The position numbers and the translations under genes are program-made. A stretch of 64,000 nt of DNA from Flavobacteriaceae bacterium GSB9 (GTDB lineage Bacteria; Bacteroidota; Bacteroidia; Flavobacteriales; Flavobacteriaceae). Shown one piece after another: positions 24,605 through 34,210 of this stretch. The notes beneath the pieces were generated by a model. The model did not search any database and was not told the DNA's origin. It worked only from the letters and a program-made list of their open reading frames with translations. The stretch spans positions 2,542,001 to 2,606,000 of the forward strand of contig CP062007.1 in the NCBI GenBank assembly GCA_022749295.1, read 5' to 3'. Numbering within the stretch: position 1 is the stretch's first letter; the number at the start of each line of letters is the position of its first letter.

Positions 24605-26671
24605 ATGAACAAACCAAAACGATATACCGTAACAACCGCATTACCTTACACAAACGGTCCCATACATATTGGGCATTTGGCTGGTGTTTATGTGCCTGCC
24701 GATATTTATGTGCGTTATTTACGATTAACAGGTAATGATGTGGCTTTTATTGGTGGAAGTGACGAGCATGGCGTGCCTATTACTATTAAAGCAAAAAACG
24801 AAGGTGTGTCGCCGCAGGATGTTGTAGATAAATATCATGCCATTATTAAAAAATCGTTTGAAGATTTTGGTATTACTTACGATAATTATTCGCGTACCTC
24901 GGCACCAATTCATCATGAAACGGCTTCCGAATTCTTTAAAACCCTTTATGACAAAGGTGAGTTTATTGAAGAAACTACCGAGCAGTTGTACGATGAAAAA
25001 GCCAACCAGTTTTTGGCCGATCGTTTTGTGACGGGAACGTGCCCAAAATGTGGCAACGAGGAAGCTTACGGCGACCAATGTGAAAGCTGTGGAACCAGTT
25101 TAAATGCTACTGATTTAATCAACCCAAAATCAGCCTTAACAGGAAATGTGCCGACTTTGAAAGAAACTAAACACTGGTTTTTGCCCCTCGATAAGTATGA
25201 AGATTTCTTAAAAGAATGGATTTTAAAAGGTCATAAAAAAGATTGGAAACCCAATGTTTACGGGCAAGTAAAATCGTGGATTGACGACGGGTTGCGGCCG
25301 CGAGCTGTAACCCGCGATTTAGATTGGGGTATTCCCGTTCCCGTTGAAGGAGGGGAAGGCAAGGTGCTATATGTTTGGTTTGATGCCCCTATAGGTTATA
25401 TTTCGTCAACCAAAGAATGGGCTGAACGCGAAGGAAAAGATTGGGAACCTTATTGGAAGGATGAAGACACCAAATTGGTGCATTTTATTGGGAAAGATAA
25501 TATCGTTTTTCACTGTATTATTTTCCCAACTATGCTAAAGTCCGAAGGCAGTTACATTTTACCCGATAACGTACCAGCAAACGAGTTTTTAAATTTAGAA
25601 GGCAACAAGCTGTCAACATCTAAAAATTGGGCGGTTTGGTTGCCCGAGTACTTAAAGGAGTTCCCGGGCCAACAAGATGTGTTACGCTATGTGTTAAATG
25701 CTAATGCTCCAGAAACCAAGGATAACGACTTTACTTGGAAGGATTTCCAAGCCAGAAACAATAACGAGTTGGTAGCCATTTTCGGTAATTTTATTAACCG
25801 TGTGGTGGTATTAACTAACAAATACTACAACGGTATTGTTCCCGAGCCTTCAGAATTAACAGAAGTTGACGAGGAAACACTGGCAACGGTTAAAGCTTAT
25901 CCTGATGTTATTTCGAGTTCTATCGAGCGTTATCGTTTTAGGGAAGCAGGACAGGAACTTATGAATTTAGCGCGTTTAGGTAACAAATATCTCGCCGATG
26001 CCGAGCCGTGGAAGGTGATAAAAGAAAACGAGGCACGCACCAAAACCATTATGTATGTGGCCCTTCAAATAGCCTCTGCTCTAGCCACATTAAGCGAGCC
26101 GTTTTTGCCGTTCACCTCAGAAAAGTTAAAAAAAATACTTAATGTAAAGTCCGGTGAAGTTGCGATGTCATGGAACGACATCAGCACCAAAGAAGTATTA
26201 CTTCCTGCTGGTCATCAAATCAATAAAGCCGAATTGCTGTTTTCTAAAATTGAAGACGAAACCATTCAAAAGCAGTTGGATAAATTAGAAACCAGTAAAA
26301 AAGCAAACGAGGCAGCCAACAAAAAAGCAGAGCCTCAAAAAGACACCATAACTTTTGAAGACTTTACTAAACTGGACATTCGCGTCGGCACCATTTTAGA
26401 AGCCGAAAAGATGCCTAAAACCAAAAAATTATTGGTTTTAAAAGTCGATACTGGTATTGATGTCCGAACTATTGTTTCGGGTATTGCCGAAAGTTTTACA
26501 GCAGATGAAGTCATTGGTAAGAAAGTAACGGTTTTAGTCAATTTGGCACCAAGAAAATTACGCGGTGTAGAAAGTGAAGGCATGATTTTAATGACCGAAA
26601 GCACCGATGGGAAATTAGTGTTTGTAAATCCAGACGATGCAAATGTTGCTAATGGTTTACAGGTAAGTTAG
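24605..26671 (+). CDS. metG: Methionyl-tRNA synthetase with C-terminal tRNA-binding domain
   Basis: 688 aa. It charges tRNA(Met). The class I signature HIGH is at residues 21-24 and the KMSKS counterpart is NKLSTSKN near residue 335. A zinc knuckle with [18 protein letters not shown] (about residues 145-162) places it in the zinc-containing MetG1 type. The last 110 residues ([17 protein letters not shown] onwards, with [17 protein letters not shown]) form the Trbp111/EMAP-like tRNA-binding domain. A terminator follows the stop within 30 bp, so it is monocistronic. Confidence 0.98.
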   Translation: MNKPKRYTVTTALPYTNGPIHIGHLAGVYVPADIYVRYLRLTGNDVAFIGGSDEHGVPITIKAKNEGVSPQDVVDKYHAIIKKSFEDFGITYDNYSRTSAPIHHETASEFFKTLYDKGEFIEETTEQLYDEKANQFLADRFVTGTCPKCGNEEAYGDQCESCGTSLNATDLINPKSALTGNVPTLKETKHWFLPLDKYEDFLKEWILKGHKKDWKPNVYGQVKSWIDDGLRPRAVTRDLDWGIPVPVEGGEGKVLYVWFDAPIGYISSTKEWAEREGKDWEPYWKDEDTKLVHFIGKDNIVFHCIIFPTMLKSEGSYILPDNVPANEFLNLEGNKLSTSKNWAVWLPEYLKEFPGQQDVLRYVLNANAPETKDNDFTWKDFQARNNNELVAIFGNFINRVVVLTNKYYNGIVPEPSELTEVDEETLATVKAYPDVISSSIERYRFREAGQELMNLARLGNKYLADAEPWKVIKENEARTKTIMYVALQIASALATLSEPFLPFTSEKLKKILNVKSGEVAMSWNDISTKEVLLPAGHQINKAELLFSKIEDETIQKQLDKLETSKKANEAANKKAEPQKDTITFEDFTKLDIRVGTILEAEKMPKTKKLLVLKVDTGIDVRTIVSGIAESFTADEVIGKKVTVLVNLAPRKLRGVESEGMILMTESTDGKLVFVNPDDANVANGLQVS

Positions 26672-26700
26672 TTTTCAAAAAAGCTTAAATATTCAAGAAG

Positions 26701-26726
26701 AACACCTTTTTTGAGGTGTTTTTTTG
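26701..26726 (+). terminator. Rho-independent terminator of metG
   Basis: AACACCT (26701-26707) pairs with AGGTGTT (26714-26720) around TTTTTG, followed by a T-run. Confidence 0.85.
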
Positions 26727-26918
26727 TTAATTCTGTGTTAATTTTCTTTACTTTATTCTTTTGCAGTGTGTTTTTTAATGTGTTATAAATCAGTTTTTTG
26801 TGATTTTTTCGAGTCATATTACTACATATCCAAAATCCGTTAAGCTTAAAATTCAAACATCTTTTAATACCATCTAATTCGTATATTGTAATAAGCATAT
26901 TAATTAAAAACTAACACA

Positions 26919-27389
26919 ATGAAAAAATTACTTTTATTACTTGTTTCGGTTAGTGTTTTGTCTTGCGGAGCCTCAAAAACGGTACGTGTATCAAAAAAGG
27001 TCATAAAGGGCAATTGGTTGCTAAACGATATTAGTTACAGTAAGGCGGGTACATATAACGTCACGCTTTTAAACGATGTCTCTAAAGATTGTTTTGAAGG
27101 CAGTAGTTGGCAATTTGTGCCAAATAATAATACAGGTGTGTATAGCATAAACGACATTAGTTGCTCGGGAGGTGAGCGTTATTTTGTCTTTACTATTGAC
27201 GAGGTTAATGCCGAAACAGGCCTTTACGATTTCCTATTAAAACCCACTAACGAAAAGTATAAATCTGAAACCAATCAAGGGTTTAGGTTGAGTTTAACGG
27301 CATTGTCTGATGCTATGATGCAATGGCAACAAACATTGACTGTTGAAGGCGAACCATTTACTATAACCATGAATTTTACTAAGCAATAA
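26919..27389 (+). CDS. Lipocalin-like lipoprotein
   Basis: 156 aa. The lipoprotein signal is MKKLLLLLVSVSVLSCGAS. The mature chain starts GNWLLNDISY, a lipocalin-like first strand (GxW), and continues with GSSWQFVPNNNTGVYSI. A disulphide is possible between the cysteines in DVSKDCFEGS and NDISCSGGE. The family is common in Bacteroidetes outer membranes and its ligand is unknown. It precedes the OmpA-like gene by 14 bp and probably shares its transcript. Confidence 0.75.
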   Translation: MKKLLLLLVSVSVLSCGASKTVRVSKKVIKGNWLLNDISYSKAGTYNVTLLNDVSKDCFEGSSWQFVPNNNTGVYSINDISCSGGERYFVFTIDEVNAETGLYDFLLKPTNEKYKSETNQGFRLSLTALSDAMMQWQQTLTVEGEPFTITMNFTKQ

Positions 27390-27403
27390 AAGAACAAAGC
27401 ATT

Positions 27404-28108
27404 ATGAAAACATATATTAAAAAGACTGGAATTTTATTACTTGCGTTTGTAACCGTAGTGACTTTTACTAATTGTAAGGCCGTGCAAAATGCCAATAACA
27501 AACAAAAAGGAGGCGTTATAGGTGCTACTGGTGGTGCTATTTTAGGTGCCATAATTGGTAATAATGTTGGAAAAGGCGGTAATGGCGAGCTAGGAGCCGT
27601 TATTGGCGGCGTTGTTGGCGGCACCGCGGGTGTGCTTATTGGAAACAAAATGGACAAGCAAGCCCAAAAAATTGAAGAAGAAATACCGGGAGCCGAAGTA
27701 GAGCGTGTTGATGATGGTATTGTAGTAACCTTTGATGAAAGCAGTGGTGTGTATTTTGATACCGAAAAATATAACATCAACTCGGCATCACAGGCAACCT
27801 TAAACAAGCTAATAGGTGTTTTTAAAGAATATCCAGACACCAATATTTTGGTGGTGGGGCATACCGATAGTGCTGGTCCAGCCGACTACAACATGACTTT
27901 GTCTAAAAATAGAGCTTATGCCGTAACAAATTATTTGTCTAACAACGGTATAAGCAGCGGAAGGTTAACAACCAATTGGTTTGGTGAAACACAACCTAAG
28001 CACGACAACGCTACAGCCGAAGGCCGCGCCAAAAACCGTAGGGTAAATGTTGCGATACTTCCAAATGAAAAAATGATTGAGGAAGCAAAATCGCAAGCAG
28101 GCCAGTAA
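27404..28108 (+). CDS. OmpA-family lipoprotein with glycine zipper
   Basis: 234 aa. The N-terminal signal ends in the lipobox TNCKAVQ. Residues about 35-85 are a glycine-zipper stretch (GVIGATGGAILGAIIGNNVG and AVIGGVVGGTAGVLIGN). The C-terminal 110 residues are the OmpA peptidoglycan-binding domain: VYFDTEKYNINSASQATLNK, VVGHTDSAGPADYN, LSKNRAYAV and the late GRAKNRRVNV. It anchors the outer membrane to the murein. A terminator-like hairpin follows. Confidence 0.92.
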   Translation: MKTYIKKTGILLLAFVTVVTFTNCKAVQNANNKQKGGVIGATGGAILGAIIGNNVGKGGNGELGAVIGGVVGGTAGVLIGNKMDKQAQKIEEEIPGAEVERVDDGIVVTFDESSGVYFDTEKYNINSASQATLNKLIGVFKEYPDTNILVVGHTDSAGPADYNMTLSKNRAYAVTNYLSNNGISSGRLTTNWFGETQPKHDNATAEGRAKNRRVNVAILPNEKMIEEAKSQAGQ

Positions 28109-28131
28109 AGTTTCAAAATAAATTGATTGAA

Positions 28132-28164
28132 AAGGGGTGTTCTTCAGTGAGCAACCCTTTTTTT
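28132..28164 (+). terminator. Terminator after the OmpA-like gene
   Basis: AAGGGGTGTTC pairs with GAGCAACCCTT (one mismatch and one wobble), followed by a T-run. Confidence 0.65.
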
Positions 28165-28213
28165 ATTTCAAATAATCCCACGAATTAAGTAACTTTACGT
28201 AAAAACCATAATT

Positions 28214-28732
28214 ATGTTATCAAAAACCATAGAAAAAGCGCTTAATAAGCAAATAAAGATTGAAGCTGAATCGTCACAAATATATCTGGCCATGGCCTGT
28301 TGGGCCGAGGTAAAAGGTTTGGAAGGTATTTCCGGTTTTATGTATGCCCAATCTGACGAAGAGCGCGAGCATATGTTAAAATTAGTAAAGTACGTTAATG
28401 AACGCGGTGGCCATGCAAAAATATCAGAATTAGCAGCGCCCAACGTAACCTTTAATTCCTTTAAGGAAATGTTTGAAGAACTTTACAATCACGAAATTTT
28501 TGTGTCTGAAAGCATTAACGAGCTGGTGCATATTTCACTTCAGGAAAAAGACTATTCAACCCATAATTTTTTACAATGGTACGTTTCCGAACAAATTGAA
28601 GAAGAAGCCATGGCACGCACTATTTTAGACAAAATAAACTTGATAGGTGATGATAAAGGAGGTTTGTATTTATTTGATAGAGATATACAGAATTTAACAG
28701 TAAGTACTGCGGCTCAGGATAGTGCGGAATAA
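28214..28732 (+). CDS. Ferritin (non-heme)
   Basis: 172 aa, FtnA type. The ferroxidase ligands fall at canonical positions: Glu17 (KIEAESS), Glu50 and His53 (DEEREHML), with further glutamates in SESINELVH and EQIEEEAMARTIL. It stores iron as a mineral inside a 24-mer shell in the cytoplasm. A weak box, TAACTTTA, lies about 25 bp upstream. A small cysteine- and lysine-rich protein gene follows 79 bp downstream with its own promoter. The protein has a C-terminal polar tail (VSTAAQDSAE). Confidence 0.96.
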   Translation: MLSKTIEKALNKQIKIEAESSQIYLAMACWAEVKGLEGISGFMYAQSDEEREHMLKLVKYVNERGGHAKISELAAPNVTFNSFKEMFEELYNHEIFVSESINELVHISLQEKDYSTHNFLQWYVSEQIEEEAMARTILDKINLIGDDKGGLYLFDRDIQNLTVSTAAQDSAE

Positions 28733-28772
28733 TTTTAACATTTAAACTTATTTAGATTTAATAAAAATAGAT

Positions 28773-28780
28773 TATTTTTG
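28773..28780 (+). promoter_or_regulatory. Promoter -7 box for the small cysteine-rich gene
   Basis: TATTTTTG (TAnnTTTG), 31 bp upstream of the TTG start at 28812. Confidence 0.5.
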
Positions 28781-28811
28781 CGCCAATATTTTTGAAATAG
28801 ATTATTTTATT

Positions 28812-28973
28812 TTGGGCAAAAAGAAGAAAAAAAAGGCCATAAAGAAACTACGGAAATTAGGAATTGAACTTCCTGAAAACGTAAAAAGTAGTTGCTGCAA
28901 AAAATACAAGAAAAGCGAAAACAAGCGCTGTAAAAAATGCCCTTGTTTCGATTTGATTAAAAAAGTGGCGTAA
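28812..28973 (+). CDS. Small lysine- and cysteine-rich protein, TTG start
   Basis: 53 aa, read from TTG because no ATG lies in frame between the promoter box and the first conserved residues. The N-terminus is GKKKKKKAIKKLRKLG, and the C-terminal half has five cysteines at positions 28, 29, 40, 43 and 45 (CC, then CKKCPC). The close cysteine pairs suggest a small metal-binding knuckle, and the lysine run suggests nucleic-acid or ribosome contact. It has its own promoter and a strong terminator, which supports a real gene. I recall similar small proteins in Flavobacteriaceae but cannot name the family. Confidence 0.65.
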   Translation: MGKKKKKKAIKKLRKLGIELPENVKSSCCKKYKKSENKRCKKCPCFDLIKKVA

Positions 28974-29005
28974 TATACCGCTAAATAGGGTATGTTTTAT
29001 CACGT

Positions 29006-29046
29006 AAAAAGACCTGTGGAGTTTAATAAACCCAACAGGTCTTTTT
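29006..29046 (+). terminator. Rho-independent terminator of the small cysteine-rich gene
   Basis: AAAAAGACCTGT (29006-29017) pairs perfectly with ACAGGTCTTTTT (29035-29046), giving a 12-bp stem usable on both strands. Confidence 0.85.
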
Positions 29047-29049
29047 GTT

Positions 29050-29057
29050 TACATTTG
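29050..29057 (+). promoter_or_regulatory. Promoter -7 box for the tex gene
   Basis: TACATTTG (TAnnTTTG) begins 4 bp after the preceding terminator and 28 bp before the ATG at 29086. Confidence 0.45.
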
Positions 29058-29085
29058 CCTAAGAATTTAGACTACCAAAAATAGC

Positions 29086-31203
29086 ATGATAGACTTTTTA
29101 GTTCAACATACGCAACTTCCAGAAAAATCAATAAAAAATACTATTCAGCTTCTAAATGAAGATTGTACTGTGCCGTTTATTTCACGTTACCGAAAAGAAC
29201 GTACCGGTAACCTCGATGAGGTTCAAATTGGAGAGATTGTTAAGTATAAAGAACAATTTGAAGCCCTTGAAAAACGCAAGGCCACCATTTTAAAGGCCTT
29301 GGAAGAGCAAGAGGTATTGTCGTCAGAGTTAAAGAAAAAAATTGATTCTGCCCAAGATATAACGACGTTAGAAGATCTCTATTTGCCATACAAAAAAAGC
29401 AGGAAAACTAAAGCCGAGAAAGCACGCCAAAAAGGATTGGAGCCTTTGGCAAAAATCATAATGGCGCAAAATGCAAATGATATTGAATCTATCGCATTAA
29501 AGTACATAAACGGTGAGGTCGAATCTGAATCTGATGCATTAGAGGGGGCACGGCATATTATTGCGGAGTGGATTAACGAGCGTACCGATATAAGAAACAA
29601 CATCAGACGGCTGTTGGAGCGTTTTGCAACAATTTCAACAAAGGTTGTTAAAACAAAGTCTGAAGAGGAAACAGCACAAAAATTTAGAGATTATTTTGAT
29701 TGGGAAGAATCGTTAAGCCGAATTCCATCACACCGCTTATTGGCTATTTTGAGAGCCGAAAAGGAAGGTTTTGTTCGGATGAAAATTCAAATTGATGACG
29801 AGCGTGCCTTAAATTACATTCAAAATCGAACGATTAAAAGCAACAATGCTTGTGGCGAGCAAATTCATTTGGCCATTCAAGATGCATACAAACGATTACT
29901 ATTACCGTCATTAAGCAACGAAGCGTTGCAGGTAGCCAAAGAAAAAGCAGATGAATCGGCCATATCGGTATTTGCCAAAAACCTTAAACAATTGTTATTG
30001 GGTTCTCCATTGGGAGAAAAACGGGTTTTGGCCATTGATCCTGGGTTTAGAACGGGCTGTAAAGTAGTGTGCCTAGACGAACAAGGCCAGTTAAAATATA
30101 ATGAAACCATTTACCCACATCCGCCAAAAAATGATAGTCTTGGTGCGATGAAAAAAATAAATTCGCTTTGCGATGCCTATAAAGTTGAAGCTATTGCCAT
30201 AGGAAATGGCACAGCTTCAAGAGAAACTGAGGCTTTAATTAGGAAAATTCGTTTTAAAAACAATATTCAGGTTTTCGTGGTTAGCGAAGCCGGGGCTAGT
30301 ATTTATTCAGCATCAAAAATTGCCCGTGAAGAATTTCCGGATTACGATGTTACCGTTCGTGGCGCAGTTTCAATTGGCAGGCGCTTGCAAGACCCCTTGG
30401 CCGAATTGGTGAAAATAGATGCCAAATCTATTGGTGTTGGCCAATACCAACACGATGTGGATCAAACAAAGTTGCAAAAATCGTTGGAGACCGTGGTTGA
30501 AAACTGCGTAAATGCCGTTGGGGTAAACATCAATACCGCTAGCTATAGTTTGTTGAGTTACGTGTCGGGCATTGGACCAAAACTAGCCGAAAATATTTTT
30601 AAGTACAGAAATAGCAATGGCGCATTTACTTCTAGAAAAGCTATTAAAAATGTACCGCGATTGGGAGAAAAAGCCTTCGAGCAAGCGGCAGCGTTCTTAA
30701 GAATAAAGGAAGCTGAAAACCCATTGGATGATTCGGCTGTTCACCCCGAAAGCTATGGCATTGTAAAGCAAATGGCTAAAGATTTGGGTAAGTCGGTTCA
30801 GGATTTAATTGGTAATAAAACATTACTTCAAAGTATTGATTTAAAGTTGTATTGTGATGCATCGGTAGGTTTGCCAACACTTCAGGATATTGTTAAGGAA
30901 CTTGAAAAACCTGGATTGGATATCCGTGAGCAGGCCAAAGTGTTTACATTCAATCAAAATATAAAAACGATTGACGACTTGCGCGAAGGGCAATTATTAC
31001 CGGGCATTGTCAATAACATCACAAATTTTGGCTGTTTTGTCGATGTTGGAATCAAAGAAAGCGGCTTGATTCATGTGTCCAACCTTTCCGATAGTTTCGT
31101 GAAAGACGTTAACGAGCACGTGCATTTACACCAACAGGTTATTGTTAAGGTGTTAGCTGTTGATGTTCCGCGAAAGCGCATTCAGTTAAAATTGCACAAA
31201 TAA
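29086..31203 (+). CDS. tex: Tex-family RNA-binding protein
   Basis: 705 aa. The Tex order is present: N-terminal helices with VPFISRYRKERTGNLDEVQI near residue 30, a YqgF-like RNase H fold from about residue 315 (RVLAIDPGFRTGCKVVCLD), two helix-hairpin-helix motifs (YVSGIGPKLAENIFKYR and VPRLGEKAFEQAAAFL, around residues 500-545), and a C-terminal S1 domain (LLPGIVNNITNFGCFVDVGI). Bacterial Tex is an essential or stress-related transcription factor homologous to eukaryotic Spt6. It is monocistronic, with a promoter directly behind the upstream terminator. Confidence 0.95.
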   Translation: MIDFLVQHTQLPEKSIKNTIQLLNEDCTVPFISRYRKERTGNLDEVQIGEIVKYKEQFEALEKRKATILKALEEQEVLSSELKKKIDSAQDITTLEDLYLPYKKSRKTKAEKARQKGLEPLAKIIMAQNANDIESIALKYINGEVESESDALEGARHIIAEWINERTDIRNNIRRLLERFATISTKVVKTKSEEETAQKFRDYFDWEESLSRIPSHRLLAILRAEKEGFVRMKIQIDDERALNYIQNRTIKSNNACGEQIHLAIQDAYKRLLLPSLSNEALQVAKEKADESAISVFAKNLKQLLLGSPLGEKRVLAIDPGFRTGCKVVCLDEQGQLKYNETIYPHPPKNDSLGAMKKINSLCDAYKVEAIAIGNGTASRETEALIRKIRFKNNIQVFVVSEAGASIYSASKIAREEFPDYDVTVRGAVSIGRRLQDPLAELVKIDAKSIGVGQYQHDVDQTKLQKSLETVVENCVNAVGVNINTASYSLLSYVSGIGPKLAENIFKYRNSNGAFTSRKAIKNVPRLGEKAFEQAAAFLRIKEAENPLDDSAVHPESYGIVKQMAKDLGKSVQDLIGNKTLLQSIDLKLYCDASVGLPTLQDIVKELEKPGLDIREQAKVFTFNQNIKTIDDLREGQLLPGIVNNITNFGCFVDVGIKESGLIHVSNLSDSFVKDVNEHVHLHQQVIVKVLAVDVPRKRIQLKLHK

Positions 31204-31238
31204 CTTTTATAAACCGCTGTGCATTTTTAAAAAATAAT

Positions 31239-31401
31239 CGTCAGTTCGAGTGGATTTTTCGATTGGGATGAGAAAAATTTATATCGAGAATTAAGATTTT
31301 GGTTGCAACATGTTCTCTATAGAATTTTTTAAGCTCCGCTTAGGTATCTTCAATCAAAATACATTTAGATTTCGATAATCTCAAAATCATTCGAACTGAC
31401 G
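31239..31401. repeat. Long dispersed palindromic element
   Basis: CGTCAGTTCGAGTG (31239-31252) and CATTCGAACTGACG (31388-31401) are inverted repeats matching at 13 of 14 positions and bound a 163-bp non-coding element. Inside it ATATCGAGAATTAAG resembles the 'TATCGAGAA' core of REP-like repeats I associate with Flavobacteriaceae. Further inner pairing (ATTTTTCGATT with AGATTTCGATAAT) suggests a long imperfect hairpin. Confidence 0.6.
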
Positions 31402-31439
31402 TCAATTTATTACTTCTAAGACAATTTTTTTATCTATTT

Positions 31440-33533
31440 CTAAAATTTATATTTAACAAACGCACTAAAATTTCGTCCAGGCTCTGTAATGGGCGTTCTG
31501 CCAAAGTCTTCTTGATTGGTAAAACTAAAATTTAAATGGTTATTGTAGTTTTCGTCAAAAATATTCAAGGCCGCTAAACCAACCGAAAGTTTTTTTATAG
31601 GCTTGAAACCAAGACGTAAATCTAAAGTTTCATAACCGTCAGTAACGGTTTCACCAAAGCTTGGTGCGATATGCTCTTGGCGACTGGTAACATTGTAATT
31701 TATAGTGGCCCAATAGCTTTCTTTTTTTAAGCCTAAAGAAAAGTTAGTTATAAAAGGCGGTGTTAGCGGTAACGACTCTTTCAAATCGTTGTTTTTTGCA
31801 TAAACGTAGGCCAATTCGGTCTTAAAATTAAAGCCGTTTAAGAAACGGATTTGTGCCATGGTTTCAAACCCAGTTTTGTAGGTGTCGCTCAAATTCCTGA
31901 ATACTTTTACATGTCTAGGTTCGGCCATGGGCATATATTTGCGCGAAATGTTAGGGTCGATTACCGCAACGATATAATTTTCGAATTTCGAATAATAAAA
32001 ATTAGCCGAGTACTTAAATACGCTATGCGCTGTTTTGCCTTTAAAACCAATTTCAAATTGATTGTTGGCTTCTGGTTTTAGGTTGGGGTTTCCCAAATAT
32101 TCATAAGGGTCTTGACCTACCGTAAAATGATTTATGTAACGTTCAACCATGTTTGCAGAACGAACACCACGTCCATAAGCTGCCTCAATGGTAAAATAAT
32201 CTGAAACTAATTTTTTAATGGACACTGTTCCGCTAAAATTGTTGTCTGTCTTTTCTTCAAGGTGGTATCTTGTGGCGAAATCATCTGCTGGGTCGTTAGC
32301 GTTGCTCTTAACCATATCGTAGCGCAACCCTGTTGTTAAAAGAGCTGTAGGGGTTAAGGTCCATTTGGCTTCGGTAAAGGCTCCAAAATCGTTTATAAAA
32401 GCGTCTTGCCAAACGTTATCGTTAAAAACCATTGGGTTTTCTAACGGTGCGCCCATCATGTTTCGCTTTACCATTCGAGTTCGACCACCGGTTCTGGCTA
32501 TGTGCATGACGTCAATACCACTAAAAACATTAATGGCGTTTGTTGGTTTCCAGTTGATTTCCATTTTACCGCCAATAGTTGTGGCTTCAACAGCAGAGGT
32601 GGCTTCCATCATCATGAAAGACGGTCTGTCGAAATTATTCATAAAGTGGTCTACAAAACTGTAATAGGCTTTTGCCGAAAAGCTTTTAACGCTTTCGCTA
32701 ATTTCCGATAGGTTATAATCTAAAGACATGATGCTGCTGTTATCATAATCACTGTCCATGGGGAGTGCAGCGTGCAGGATATCACGACCAAAAGATTGAC
32801 GCCAATGGGCCTGTAAGCGTTGGTTTTTCGTGATATTATAACCAAATTTTAAGCCGTAGTCTGTGCTTTTAAAAGAGGATGGGATTTCGATACCATTACC
32901 ATCTTGGTAATTTCCAAAATTGCGATACCCAAAATTTCCAACCATATCATATTTGTTTTGAATGTAGTGCAATTGAAACATATTTACCAGAGCATTCCCG
33001 TTGGTTTCGTAACCCGCAGAAACAGTACCATGAAGGCCACGGTCTAAATAATCGGGTTTTTGTGAAACCATATTTACAATGCCTCCAAAAGTGGCGCCAT
33101 AACGTACGGTAAATGGGCCTTTTATAATTTCAATTTTTGAAATTTCTTCAGGAGTAACGTGGGTTGTAATGGGATCCATACGGTTTGGGCAGGCGTGCAT
33201 GGCTTTGGTTCCGCCATCGTATTGTATGTTTAGCTGTTCGTATTGGCTTGCCCTAAAGCTGGGGTCGATAGCATAATTGCCTCGTTTTATTACTGAAAAC
33301 CCGTTAATACCATTAAATAAATCGGCTACATTTTTGGGCTGAACAACGTTTTTTTCATAATCGTTACTTACCGTTGTTAAAACGGGGTCTGTTTTATGGT
33401 TTCCAGTAACGATAACTTCACTTAACTTATTGATTTTTTGTTTCGTAGTATCCTGTTTAATCTCTTTAGTTGTTTGCCCAACAGAAATAAGGCAGGTTAG
33501 CGTTGCGAAAATTACGCTATATAATTTTTTCAT
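31440..33533 (-). CDS. TonB-dependent receptor of the OprC/copper type
   Basis: 697 aa with a signal peptide (MKKLYSVIFATLTCLISVG). A plug domain (residues about 40-165, with EVIVTGN and FNGINGFSVIKRGNYAIDPS) precedes a 22-strand barrel ending in FVKYKF. Plug motif HACPNRMDP gives Cys115 and Met119 (CxxxM), and the barrel motif VDHFMNN gives His296 and Met298 (HxM). In the copper receptor OprC the copper ligands are of exactly this CxxxM-HxM form with similar spacing, so copper or a copper complex is the likely substrate. The adjacent CNGQCH protein supports a metal context. Confidence 0.82.
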   Translation of the reverse strand: MKKLYSVIFATLTCLISVGQTTKEIKQDTTKQKINKLSEVIVTGNHKTDPVLTTVSNDYEKNVVQPKNVADLFNGINGFSVIKRGNYAIDPSFRASQYEQLNIQYDGGTKAMHACPNRMDPITTHVTPEEISKIEIIKGPFTVRYGATFGGIVNMVSQKPDYLDRGLHGTVSAGYETNGNALVNMFQLHYIQNKYDMVGNFGYRNFGNYQDGNGIEIPSSFKSTDYGLKFGYNITKNQRLQAHWRQSFGRDILHAALPMDSDYDNSSIMSLDYNLSEISESVKSFSAKAYYSFVDHFMNNFDRPSFMMMEATSAVEATTIGGKMEINWKPTNAINVFSGIDVMHIARTGGRTRMVKRNMMGAPLENPMVFNDNVWQDAFINDFGAFTEAKWTLTPTALLTTGLRYDMVKSNANDPADDFATRYHLEEKTDNNFSGTVSIKKLVSDYFTIEAAYGRGVRSANMVERYINHFTVGQDPYEYLGNPNLKPEANNQFEIGFKGKTAHSVFKYSANFYYSKFENYIVAVIDPNISRKYMPMAEPRHVKVFRNLSDTYKTGFETMAQIRFLNGFNFKTELAYVYAKNNDLKESLPLTPPFITNFSLGLKKESYWATINYNVTSRQEHIAPSFGETVTDGYETLDLRLGFKPIKKLSVGLAALNIFDENYNNHLNFSFTNQEDFGRTPITEPGRNFSAFVKYKF

Positions 33534-33699
33534 ATTCGTGATTTTTTAAAAGTTGCAAGTAATGCCTAACAATCATGTATGCATGCCTTCATAATAGACA
33601 TAGATGTTCCGTTTGGTACTTGTCAAAATTTATGATAAGTCAAATTGCGTCTTTAAAATGAGTTATGCATTAAAGACGGCAAGGGTCCATATGTAAAAC

Positions 33700-34101
33700 T
33701 TAAACCTGCGGTGGATGAAAATAAGAGGGTCTAAACTTAAAATTATAAAGGTTTAGATAATAGGCCTGTAGTTTGTTCGCGCTCAAAAAAATAGGATTCA
33801 GCTCGTATGCAAAAAAGCCTTCATTAAAAAGCAAAAGTTCATCGAAGTTAAGAAGTTGGTTGGGTTGGTTATTATCATCGGTTGATGATTGCGCCACTTT
33901 TTTTAAATGGCACTGACCATTACATTCCATTTCAGGTTTGTCTTTATTAACACATAAAGCTTCAATAAAACCAATAGGGTCTAATTTATAATAGGTATAT
34001 GTGGCAGACACCCTAAAACTGTTGTACAGGATAAGGGTGGTTAGAAAAAAAACAGTAAGCGTTAAGCTATTTTTCACACGGCAAATATAATTGTTTGCCA
34101 T
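33700..34101 (-). CDS. Small membrane or exported protein with a CNGQCH motif
   Basis: 133 aa from ATG 34101; an ATG at 34125 and a GTG at 34077 are alternatives. The GTG form starts right at a signal-like helix (VKNSLTLTVFFLTTLILY). The mature part has a possible metal-binding motif, CVNKDKPEMECNGQCHLKK, and a histidine-containing C-terminal FHPPQV. I recall similar short proteins beside TonB receptors in Bacteroidetes, but I cannot name a function. It is upstream of the copper-type receptor on the same strand (166 bp), suggesting joint expression. Confidence 0.65.
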   Translation of the reverse strand: MANNYICRVKNSLTLTVFFLTTLILYNSFRVSATYTYYKLDPIGFIEALCVNKDKPEMECNGQCHLKKVAQSSTDDNNQPNQLLNFDELLLFNEGFFAYELNPIFLSANKLQAYYLNLYNFKFRPSYFHPPQV

Positions 34102-34210
34102 TGAAAAGTAACTGATTTTTATCATAATACTGATGTGCGTTTTGTATGAAACTTTTGTGGCGAACTACAGTTTTTTTATTTGTTAGTTTTGAATAAAATT
34201 AAAACGCCAT

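Noticed and set aside
26668-26898. 76-codon minus-strand frame after metG
   Set aside because: It begins in the terminator area, is K/N-rich and has no recognisable domain; a chance frame in AT-rich DNA.
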